A stretch of DNA of 64,000 nucleotides, from NCBI GenBank assembly GCA_002189035.1, contig NEEC01000014.1, forward strand, positions 2,668,501 through 2,732,500, in the 5' to 3' direction. Each line of letters begins with the position of its first letter. The first letter of the stretch is position 1. The position numbers and the translations under genes are program-made. The DNA is from Utricularia gibba (Eukaryota > Streptophyta > Magnoliopsida > Lamiales > Lentibulariaceae). This document shows, piece by piece, positions 48,541 to 60,960 of the stretch. The notes below the pieces were generated by a model. It was given only the letters and a program-made list of their open reading frames with translations. It did no database searches and was not told where the DNA came from.

Positions 48541-50025
48541 ATGGTATTAAAAGATACCATAAAAATATAACCTCAAAGATAGTCAAGTCCAAGACTACAA
48601 ACAGGAACGCTTGTGGGAGGCTACCCATAGCTAAGCTTTATTTTGTATTTTATTTTCAGTATTTAGATTAATTTTATCTAATTAAGTTTTAAGTACTTTT
48701 GTTGCATTTGTTTTTTTTTTGGAATTAGTTTTGAGTGTGCTGACAATCACAACTTATTCTTCTGAAAAATTGTGTTAATTGATGTTTATGACTTTTATGT
48801 TTAACTTAGTACAACATGGTTGTTAAATTGCTACAATTCTTGCATATACATTGATGGAGTTCATGATTAAGATGTTTTTATGTTTGCATAAGAATCAAGT
48901 TTTAATGTTTCATTTTGAAATCTTATGGACCAACAATGCAAAACAAAAAGATTTGTTCTGAATCATTTGCAAGAATTTATTAAATGTACACCAATAGTAA
49001 AGCACCTTAATCATGGTTCTATTCCCTTTGTGCTATTTAAGGAAGCTTGAAATGTTGGTCAGCTTGAGGACTTGTTTCATGAAGTAAAGGAGCTAAAACA
49101 GTGAGTGAAGGACTCCTCCCTAGTATAGTAACAGCTGCTGCTATTGCTTTGAACTTATTTTTATTACTTTCTGTATTGTATTACGCAGTCTTGGTGTTAG
49201 TCAAGTTAGGAATTATTTATCTTTATGATACATTTTTACATAATGGTAATCCCTACTTTGAATAATTCAATGATTGAATATGATAATTTTGTGATCATAA
49301 GGATGCATGAGCTTTATTTGAATCCATTTGAACCCTCGTGAGCATTGTTCTTAATTATTTCTTTTGTGAGTGCAAATATGATTAGAGGACACTAGAGACT
49401 GCAATTTAGTTTTTTTTACATGAGTTAATATATTTCATTGTTGCAAAGATTAGTGATCGCCAATAAAAGAGAGAAAAATGAAGAGAATATGAGTCAAGAA
49501 AAGCATCATCATTTGAAAAACGATGAGATGCGAGTCTAAAAAGGTAGTATATAATTCAAAAGTGTATGAAGACTCATTGAAAAGTGAATGAATGAGCAAA
49601 GATGAATTTGTTTAGAGGAGTAGAAGAAGACCCGGTGTTATAAAATGAGAATGTTTGGCCAACACTCTTTGAATTAAGGGATCCTAAAATTTTATGCCCA
49701 ATTAATTTTAAAATGTTGTTCATTCACTATCTCATATATGTAAAAAAGAGTGAAAGTAAAGAAAAATACAATGAATTGGCAATCACAATCATTAGATTGC
49801 TTTGAATATGTAAACTTATAGTTTTAATTTTTGAATGCAGTCTTTAAGAAGAATTTATTTATATTTGCTCGAGTGTTACACGTTTTATACATGAGCACAC
49901 TTGTGGTTCATGTATCTGAACCCATGATATCGTCATTCCTATTCATTTTGTATGATTTTGAATTTAGGGTTATGTTTGTTTTAGTTTGGACTTGAGGATG
50001 GGTCTAATGTCGTTGTATCATAATG
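48541..50025. other. Untranslated 3' region of the Athila remnant
   Basis: No coding sequence. Position between pol and the LTR at 50026 fits the long non-coding 3' region of Athila elements. Confidence 0.45.
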
Positions 50026-51029
50026 TGATAACACATATTTTTAAGTGTTTAAGGATAAGAAAATAATTAATATTTGCTAGAAAACTCTGATTTTATTGTG
50101 TATTTCTACGTTTTTATAACTAGAACCACTATTTGCATCTTTTATTCCTAATTAGAACTAAATCAATTTTAGTTCTAATCATTCTCTTGAGCTATGTAGA
50201 AGTTTCAATAGCCCAAATCTCAAGAGGTGAAAAAGACTAGTGAAATGGCAGGAGGTGAGAACAAAAATTGAAAATAGAAGAACTTATCTTTCAACTTTCC
50301 TTTGTTTATTAAGAACACTTATCCTAGTCGAGAATAGTTTTAGCTTTTTATGCAAACTATTTACGATTTCTGTTCATATCTATGTTTCTTTCCTTGTTAT
50401 TATTACTGTATGACATGAATATGTTTTGGTTGATATGTTATGAGCATGTTTCATTTTACTTAAACATAAGTGGCTAAACACATGTAATGCCTTGAGGTAG
50501 AAGGAATTGTGCATGGTTGTTGATTATTCAACTACATTAGCTCGGTAATCACACTATTTTCCTACAAACTAGGATATATTCAAAAGGAGGAAGTAGTGAT
50601 ATTCATCATAAATAGACCTAATTAGAGATATATCAAAAATTAGGTAAAAGAAGGATTTAGGTAGACTTGAATCCTTCATTTGTTAGGTGAATAATTATTG
50701 AATTAAATAGATTAAGTGTTAGAATGATCATGTCACTATTGGAAACATCAAGACATTGTACTATCCTATTTTATTTAGTAGCCAAATTTACCTGTTTTTT
50801 TTACTATATTTTATTGTAAACTTAATTTAATCTTAGCTTAGACTTAATCTATTATTCATGACACAAACTGAATGCATTAACTTCCACACAATAAGCAAAC
50901 ATCTCCTTGTATTCAATTCTAATCCACTATACTCATATATCTTGCATGATTGAATGTGAATTAGGTCTATAAATTTTATTTGATACGTGAATTTACAATT
51001 TTAACGACTTGTAAATTTTTCGTTTATCA
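50026..51029 (+). mobile_element. LTR of the Athila remnant (family B)
   Basis: TGATAACACATATTTTTAAG to CGTTTATCA, 1004 bp. Same ends and layout as family A but much more diverged in the middle. Box form ATTCAATTCT ~125 bp from the end. No 5-bp flank match (TAATG vs GAGAT), consistent with a 3' LTR still joined to internal DNA. Confidence 0.7.
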
Positions 51030-52989
51030 GAGATCGTATGAGTGAGGCCGCAATTGATGCTCATGATGGCAACACCAAGCATTAGCTTGGTAGAACTAGG
51101 CCTACTAATTTTGGGGCTGCGATTAATGCCCTTGGTGGCAATGGCATGATGCAAGCATGGCAATACGATGGCCAACGCTAGTAAGTGTGAGGCCTGGTCG
51201 CCACTCACACAAGAAGTGATGGTTAGTATATATGTTTTAGAGATAGTCAAGTTATTAGCAAGTGTTATCTTTTGATATTTGTTTTAAATTGTGATGAAAT
51301 TCATATCAGTAGCAAGATCTTGAATATGATAACTATGCAATTAAGCTTAGACTTGAGGTCAACAAAGTTATTTTGATCTTAAATTTCCAATTTCACTCAT
51401 TACTAATGGAAGTCTAACCATGGCTTGACTAGTATGGATGAGAAGGGATGCGACTCCTTAAGTTTGGAGATAGTTGATTGATCAATAGAAAATTCATCAA
51501 TCATGCTGCCTATGAGATCTTATCTTGAATAATTACATTAAGGTCTAACAGTAAATCATGAGCCCAAGGTAATGACATTTGAAGAGTTTGAGTAGGTCAT
51601 TGAATGTTAGTGCTTGAATGCAATTATAAGCTTGATACATCAGAAAGACACATATCTATGTTCTAATATCGAATGAAATATAAGTATGATGAAAACTGTT
51701 CATTGCATGATGGCTAGTCACATAAAGACTCAATGAGTTAACCTGATTATTTTTACATCTTGGGGATCATAATATGTTGCTAGGCATCACTCATTATCGA
51801 TAATAATATATCTAATTAATTAAGTTTAATTAATAAATTGATTATTACAGCCTTAATTGAAGAAGCCTATAATGTCATACATAATAGTGAAGTCACTCAT
51901 CGATATAAAATAGAATGACACAATTACATGAAATGTAATTGGTAAAGTAAATAAGTTAAATAGAGTTATTTTTAGATTAATATTAATTAAACTCAAAATA
52001 AATGATCTAATATATATAGGATTGAAGAACAAAAATATCTACTAGATTTCCGCAATACAAGATCTTTACAAAGATTTGATTAGATATATTATCAAATTCT
52101 ATATAATATAATAAGAAAGATTCAATCTACAGAGATTTTAACATCTCATTCTCTCTGAGAGTTATCTGCATGGGTTGATCTTCTCTATTAGCACTTGAGG
52201 AGATCAACCATCATTTTGTGACCTTGAGAAGATTATTGACAGAATGACATGTGTGGATACCATAGAGATCTACTATTGACGGTGGGTGAATAATGGAGTG
52301 CACTAAAAGTTATTTTCAAAATCGCTTTATCTGATGTATATTGTATTCCAAGATCTGTGGTTTGAGTTTCTCAAAAAATTTTAAAATATGTTGTATTGAG
52401 GACATGTGATGTCTACAAGAAACCTAACAATGACAGGGAGGAGCGCTTCGGCACCATAACCGCATAAGTGATCTCACTTGAAGAGACTAAGTAGTAGTTT
52501 TGTTGGGCGGGAGATAAGTCACACGAGAGCACTAACCCTTACTAGGTTCTGTGTAGGGATGGACGGGGCCACATAGGGATGGAACAATGGATGGATGCAT
52601 TGAGTGACCAAGTGAGAAAACGTGGGTTGTGCTAGAGGGAGTGCATGGGCCATTGTAGGACGAGCGTCTAATCCGTTTTGTTGGCAATCTAATGATTTCG
52701 TTTGAGCCATTCTTGCTAACTACACAAGACACGGGCACAAGATGGCCTGAGTGGGGTGCATGGCGCCGAAGGGTGGTCTGAGTGCCTCCAAGAACACCTT
52801 CCCAAATTAAGGGGAATATCGGGTGAGAGTGAGTTACGAGTTGAGACGCATCATGCACTGCAGGCAATAGCTAGGTGAGTTCCCACCTGGATAGTGGCAA
52901 GGCATTTCACCTACTGCACGTCAATGGCGATGATTAGAGGCTGCAATTGATGCTCGTAGCGACAACACCAAGCACCTAATGTGGGGTAG
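51030..52989. repeat. Unclassified repeats, no gene
   Basis: Recurring phrases such as GGCAACACCAAGCA (~51070), GCGACAACACCAAGCACC (~52960) and GCGACAATGCCAAGCAC (~54198) mark a repeat family spanning 51.0-56.1 kb. 51890-52140 is copy 2 of the direct repeat at 46702. 52440-52870 is paralogous to DNA on both sides of the LTR at 54468. Confidence 0.55.
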
Positions 52990-54143
52990 TGATAAGCGTT
53001 GGAATGGGGTTGTTAAATGTCGCAGTCAAGCACATTCAACATATTAAAAGAAATTTATAAACCTAGATATTCTACTACACAAATCACAGGAATTAATGTA
53101 GTGTGGCAAGCAAGGGTCGAATCCACAGGGAATGATTGCGATTTCCTGAAGTTTATCACATTTACTGAAAACAGAGGGGTTTTCTGGGGTTTAGTTCTAA
53201 CGCAGGTAAAACCTAAAATAACAGTAACTGAATGAAATGAGTTGCAGGGATGAAGAGACACTGAAATTAATGCGAATGCATAGAAAACATAAAATAAAAG
53301 TGATTTTACTATATTTTACATCAGAGTCTAGATCTTGTCACTCAAGAGAGCCCAAAGGCTTAAACCCAGCTTTAAAACGCTTTAAAACATGGAAAGGGTT
53401 CGCAGGAATAGTAAAAAGCGTTTTAAACTTAGAACCAAGCACGAAAAGGGTAAACAGCAACATGTTCATAAATTAAATAAGGTCTACAGAGAATTTATCG
53501 TTCACGACAAGGTGCAAGAACATAACAGAAAGCGTGAAAATGCATAAAATAACAACAGCGAGTTCATCAACAAAATGGAAGTGCAGAAAATGGAAAATAA
53601 AGTGTTTAATGGTTGCTCTCGGTCGTTGATCTGCTGGAAGTGTAGATCTAGAGGTCGTCGGAGACGTTCGCCGAAGAAACGAAGTTCTCCTCGCTCCTCC
53701 CCCGTTGATGTTCGTCTATCTGTGCACTTCGTGTGCACAATACGTCCTCTTTTCTCTCTCCCTTCCTTTTCCCTTTTGTAGCTCAAAATCTTTTCCTCAG
53801 GCTTCTAGAAAGGAGATCTCTGCTCTAAATCTTATCTTCTCAGAAGAGTGACTATTTTCGGTGGAAAGTAACTTTTGCACAGCTTTTCTATCCCCTATGA
53901 CTTGTCATCACAACAAATGCGCTGCTACAATACTAGCTCTTATCATGATAAGACTTAAAACATATACTAGACGAAATATTAGAATTTTCAGCTCATTTTT
54001 TTCCAATTGAGCCTATTTTCACCATAAACACATTTTAAGAGTCTAAATACGCAAAAGAAGACAATTTAGCACACTAAACAACATTTAACCCTACAAAACA
54101 TACTTAAAACATATATAAAACCACAATAAAAATGGTGTTATCA
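52990..54143 (-). mobile_element. Solo LTR (family D), perfect 5-bp target duplication
   Basis: TGATAAGCG to GTGTTATCA, 1154 bp, flanked by GGTAG on both sides (52985-52989 and 54144-54148). The box AGGGTCGAATCCACAGGG at 53113-53130 is in reverse, so the LTR is minus-oriented. No internal element DNA. The short open frames inside are not genes. Confidence 0.88.
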
Positions 54144-54467
54144 GGTAGCATGAGAACAAATGCGCTCATTGAAAGCAGGGCTGTGGTTGTCGCCTATAGC
54201 GACAATGCCAAGCACATCATACAGGGTAGTACGAGGTCAACAAGCTCGTACGAGCGGGGCTGTGGTTGATGCACATGGCAGAAACACTGAACATTAGATT
54301 GGTAGAACGAGGCCAACTGATTTTGTGGCTATACCATGACGCGAGCGTGTAGTACGATGACCAACACTGGTACACACGAGGCCTGGCTACCACCCGTAGA
54401 AGGAGTGACGGGCAAGAGCGCTTCGGCACAATGATCGCTCGAGTGATTTCACTTGATGATAACACAT
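54144..54467. repeat. Unclassified repeat segment
   Basis: Continues the GGCAACACCAAGC-type repeat family; its end (AGAGCGCTTCGGCAC..TTTCACTTGA) matches 52441-52483. Confidence 0.5.
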
Positions 54468-55628
54468 TTTTTTGAGTGGCTCAATGCATGAAATTTACTC
54501 ATTTTATGCTACAAAAATTAAGCATTATTGCCTAGTTCTATATTTTTGCACATAAGTACCGTAGTAGTGCCAATTTAGTTTTAGTTGGGACTAAATCTGC
54601 GATTTAGTCTCAATCTTCTAAGAGTTTCCTTCGAGCAATGAAGCACACGCCGTAACACAAATCCCAAGGAGCCGAATATGAACAGTGTGGTGGTAGAGAA
54701 GGTGGCAGAAGTCTGAAAAAGAGTACACACAAAGTCCAAGGAGGTGAAAAAGTGAGATTTTGGATAAAAAGGGAGGGAAGAAGAGAGAGAAGATAAATCT
54801 CCCTATTGGAGACTCACGAACAACTTTCTGGAGAAGGTTTTCTGGGGAGGAAGAAGGATGAAGACGAACAGGAACTAAGCTCATGCTTGAAGATTATTTT
54901 CTGTTTTCCAAAGATTATTACTCCTAGCGAAGATTAGCTAGCGATGTTTTCTAGCTTTCTGTCGAACATTTCGGTTTCCTGCTTGTTTATTTTGTAGTAG
55001 TCAACTGAGACATGAATGCATTGTGGATGATGTTTTTTCTTCTATTTTGATTTTTTTTAAGCATGAGTGGCTAAGCACTTAGGGGAGTGCTTTGGGGTGA
55101 AAAGGGGAGAAATATGGTAATCCATTTTTAGACCTAATAAACCATAAATCACGCCACTTTCTTAACAAACCAGGATAGATCTAAGAGGGAGAAGTAGTGA
55201 AACCCAACTTAACAACCCTAATTAGAGGTAGACCAAAGATTAGGCGGAAAAAAAAGATTCCAGTTAGACCTAGACCTTGTGAGTTAGCTGTATGATTTGT
55301 GGTTTGTATGAGTTTGTTTAGTGATGAGCATACATCCCCCTAAGAGTTCCAATGCATCACCCATTTCATTCCAGAAACAACCGAGCTCCAGAACTTATTA
55401 CTTTTCTTTACTATATTTCATTTTAGTTCTACCTTAGTCCTAGATAAGACCAATTTTTCCAACGTGACACTGATTTCATGGATTAACTTTCACATAGCAA
55501 GCATTTGCTCTTCGTGTTCGACCCTAATCACTATGCTCATAATTGTTTTATGCTAGAATGTGTATTAGGTTATAAATTTATTTGATAGGAAGATTTACAT
55601 TTACGACGTGTAAATTTTTTGTTTATCA
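54468..55628 (+). mobile_element. Solo LTR, family A
   Basis: TGATAACACATT to GTTTATCA, 1161 bp, nearly the same length as the copy at 10788. Flanks CTTGA and CTTAA match at 4 of 5 bases. The paralogue at 52480-52560 runs from TCTCACTTGA to CTAACCCTTAC with no LTR. Box GTTCGACCCT ~120 bp from the 3' end. Confidence 0.82.
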
Positions 55629-57070
55629 CTTAACCCTTACTTAGTTCCAAGTAGGGACGGACGGGGCGCACGGGCACGAAGAAGTAGATGGAGGCGCTAA
55701 GGGAAAAAGCGAGCAAATGCAGGTCGCACTAGAGAGATTGTTGGGGATCTACTGTGTTGAGGGCATGCATGGGCGATTGTAGGATGGGTGGGTAATCCTT
55801 TTCGTTGGCAATCTCATGATTTTGTTCGAATCATTCTAGCCATACGACACATTACAAGAGCACAAGATGGCCCAAGTGGGGGGCATGGCACCCAAGGGTG
55901 GTTAGAGCACCTTCGAGAACACCTCCTCCCTTAAAAGAGGTGAACATGCTAAATCTTGGGTGACAACATTGGATATCATTTTATTGAAAAAACAGCATAT
56001 TTTCGATAGGCACATGGCACCCCAAGGGGATGGGCAGGTGGCTATGAGAACACCTTCCCCCTTAAGAGGGGTGAACATGCTAAATCATGGGTGATGAGAG
56101 TGAGTTAGGAGTCAAGACGCATCACAAATCTCATTAACTCTAGTTATACACACCCATGTATGTTAGTAGAATATGTCGTAATACCACTGCTATTCTACAT
56201 AGGTTAGCACAAACTTAATATTTACTTTCCTATCTAGAAGTGTGACGACACATGGTGCAATGAACTTAATTGCATGGTTAATATTGGATGTCACAAGATT
56301 AGTTGTGATATCACACATATGTGGCTCTACATGATTCAAGATCTTCCAAGTGTTTGATCATGTTTAAAGTATTGTCAAGAACTTAATCTGAAGTTTTGTG
56401 TTTCGTATAACGACAAATGCAAACGTATGTCTTTTATTACTTGTCATCACGTGAATCTCTCGGTTTGTCATAGAAATGTTGTAGAAAGCAATCATATCAA
56501 AAAAAAAAAAAAAGTATGTTTATCAAAAAATGCATCTCTTATCGAAATTAATTTGATCCCTTGATATAAAAATTATTCTGAATAGGTTTATCCATTAAAG
56601 GTAGAAAATGGTATTGGAAAGAACAAAATGGTAATATTAATTTCATTTGACTTATTGTATTTTAAAAATAAATATATTAAAATTTAATATTTTAAATTTT
56701 AAATGTTAATATAATTAATCGTTGGCTATAATAAATTATTATTTATTAATGAAAATTTATATCTAGACAATTCTTACTAAAAGTATAAACAAAAAATCCT
56801 TTTAATTTTTAAAAGAAGTGTAGACAATTTTTAAACAATTTTATATATTCTTATATTAAATTGTTTTTCAAATTTTAAAATATTTGTCGTTATACTTTTT
56901 TATTTGTTAAATAACTTATATCATTTATGACATTATATTTTTGTAAATTTTTTAAAATATTAATATCACACAAATTTTCATATTCTAGTATATGAAAAAT
57001 TACAAGTTTTTAATTATATTTAATTGTTTAGTTTATAGTTTTAAGTATTTTTATATAATTTAGAAAAATA
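55629..57070. other. Repeat segment then AT-rich DNA
   Basis: 55629-56120 continues the repeat split by the LTR and contains a partial tandem duplication: CACCTCCTCCCTTAAAAGAG near 55920 and CACCTTCCCCCTTAAGAGG near 56052, each followed by GGTGAACATGCTAAAT. From ~56500 it is very AT-rich with an A run at 56500. No gene seen. Confidence 0.5.
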
Positions 57071-58348
57071 TGATTTTTGGTATGTTAGTGGGCTAAATCA
57101 AAGGATTTAGCCCACTTCATGTTCTAATCTGATTTTAAGCCTAGTAGTAACCTCAAAATCATGGAAAAGTTAAGGATTTCATGCAAGTTACCGTGCAACA
57201 AGGAGCAAAGAGTACATTGTCGTGGCGGCAGTTTGCAAGTCAGGGACAGGAGTAGTAGAGTTGTCACAGATTGTACTTGCTTTGGAAAGTGCAAGACAGA
57301 GAAAAAAAACGGAGGAGAAAGAGTCACAAAGGGGGTTTGACCAGCAGTGTTCAACACACACATGAGGGGGTTTATTCCCCAACTGGAAGACGATGAATAC
57401 TAGAAGGAGAAGGAAAAAGAAGAGCGATTTTTCTAGAAAAGAGGCTTTAACGTGAAGAACAAAGATCAAGACCTAGTCCAGCGCTACTATTCCGACTTAT
57501 GAATAGTAGTAGACGAAAACCAAAACTCTTACTGTTTTACTTTTATTTGTTGATGTTTTTAGTTTCTGCAACCAACTCTTTCATGATGTTCTTGACATTT
57601 TTGCTGTTTTGTATTAATGTTATCGTATTTTACCATCAAAGTATGAGTAGCTAGAATCCTAGAGATGCTTTAAGATAAAGCATGATGGTGTCGATCTAGG
57701 ATTGATAATAAAATTCATTATTTTTTCTTAGTTCTTGTTTTTATCATTCAATGGGTAAACCTAAGGAAAGGAACAAGTAACTTTACAACTAAGATGTTTG
57801 ATTTAAAGGTAAACCAACCAATCAAAATGGGAGTAGTAGCTGTTAGTTTGGGGTAGAACCAATAGAACCGGGTAGACCTAGTTCTATATACTTTGCATGT
57901 GGATAGACTTAATTACAATGTTGATATTAGGGATTAGCTTAGCCGAAAATGTGATGAATGACCTGAGTAGACTTAGGTTATTTGAAGTTGTGAGTGTAGA
58001 AATATGGTAATTTAAATTAGACATTTTAGCAACACACCACCTGCAAACCCTTAAGGAATCTTAGTATTACTTTAAGTTAGAATCAGTATTTGTCACCTTC
58101 CGCGTTGAGACCTGATTTTGTTTATTGAACTTGATTACCACTGGTAGTCCAAGCTGAGACTAAAAACTATTGTTATTTCGAATTCTGCATTTATTGAAAC
58201 ACTTGACAAATATAAGTTCCTTGTGATCGACTCCAAAATTCATTATACAAGTTTTCTAAATTTATATTTTGTGTAGATTGAGGTTTATAAATTTATTTAA
58301 TAACGACATTTCTATTTTGCAACGATATTAGAAAATTTCCGTTTATCA
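57071..58348 (+). mobile_element. Diverged LTR (family C), left end uncertain
   Basis: The right end GAAAATTTCCGTTTATCA and the GTTTATAAATTTATTT block match other LTRs here. Box form TTGTGATCGACTCC lies ~130 bp from the end. The left end TGATTTTTGG is a guess, and no clean target duplication was found. It lies ~500 bp upstream of RBX1. Confidence 0.5.
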
Positions 58349-58859
58349 AATATATTTTATTAATATAGTTTTCTTTATATCATTATTAATAATGAATTAT
58401 ATTATTTATTATAATCTTTAGAAGTATATACTATTTTTTATTTTAAAAATAATATTCTTGGTATTTTTCACACTAAAACTAAAATTACATGTAATTTCAT
58501 GATAAAAAAATTTTCAGTGATTTTGAAATATCTCTAATCTCACACTAGCGTTTAGCAAATTTAGCTCAAGAATAAGATTACTGTAACATTACTGTCCAAA
58601 CTACACAGGTTGAACAGGAGTAAACTTTGGTAGCATTAATTGGGTTTTGGCGGCATTGGTTTTCATCCCTGAAAATCGATGGAAATTTTTATTAAAAATA
58701 TTGATTTACGGAAAGTATTTAATTTGACAACTCAGACCTTACGGAAAGTGACAAAAGATGCCTTAGTATTTGTGTGTTAGGGGCACCGAGGCTATAGCTT
58801 CATATTGTTGTTTCTGTTGTGTCTAAACGCCTCCTTGGATTCAGGCGCGGGCTGAATCG
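58349..58859. other. Upstream region of RBX1
   Basis: AT-rich, becoming mixed near 58750. Presumed promoter and 5' UTR; no clear TATA box chosen. Confidence 0.4.
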
Positions 58860-60199
<1,340 letters not shown>

Positions 60200-60960
60200 A
60201 GTCTTTGCCATAGCATCCTCCCGGATTCTTAGAATGCTATCTGTCCTATCTACTCCAACCCGGTTTAAAGTATGGTCCAAGTTCAAAAAGCTTTCTTCAA
60301 CACATTTTCCCTGATTCATAAAAGTAGTAACCCAAAGTTGTGAGTGTCGACATATTATTAAAATTATAAATTAATATAATTAATTTAGTGGTCCCACACG
60401 TGTGTGTTTGATGTCCTCCTGAAACCCTCATGTAGAGCATTACATTGTAATAAATAATTCTGATTCCGAATTTCCCTAATAAAATTCGGGGGTGTATATA
60501 AATATTGTCATCTTTCGGGCGAAAATATTGACCCCCTTCACTTCAAAATTTTTTGATGGAGTGTGTGAGATAAAAGGAGAGAATCACCCAATAAAATGTG
60601 GGTGTGGTGAGAGGCTGCTGATCCCATCATTTTCTGTGCTGTAAATAGCACTTCTTTTGTCTTTTTCTTTTCCTTGGGTTAGAAAATTGAGTCGGGGTAC
60701 TTTTGGAATTACATTCGAAAGGCACCAGCCATCCTCCCCTTGTGATGGGTGAAAAATGAAAAGGCGTGAAATGGGGGGATGATGAGTTGTCAGTGGCATT
60801 TCGGTTATTATCTTCACTTTCATGCCGCTTTTGTAACTCCCCCTCTCAGTAATCACTGACTCACGAGTGGGCCGCACTAACTCACTCTTCCTTCTTTTAT
60901 ATCCTCCTCCATCTCCTCCCCCCAATTCCTCCTTTGAGATCCCATCCACTCAGCCTCGGA
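60200..60960. other. RBX1-subtilase intergenic region
   Basis: Contains the RBX1 3' end and the subtilase promoter. TTTATATCC near 60895-60903 is a possible TATA box, followed by a CT-rich leader. A minus-strand open frame here is not supported. Confidence 0.45.

Noticed and set aside
60584-60949. 121-codon minus-strand open frame upstream of the subtilase
   Set aside because: It lies in the subtilase promoter and CT-rich leader, has low-complexity composition and no family resemblance.
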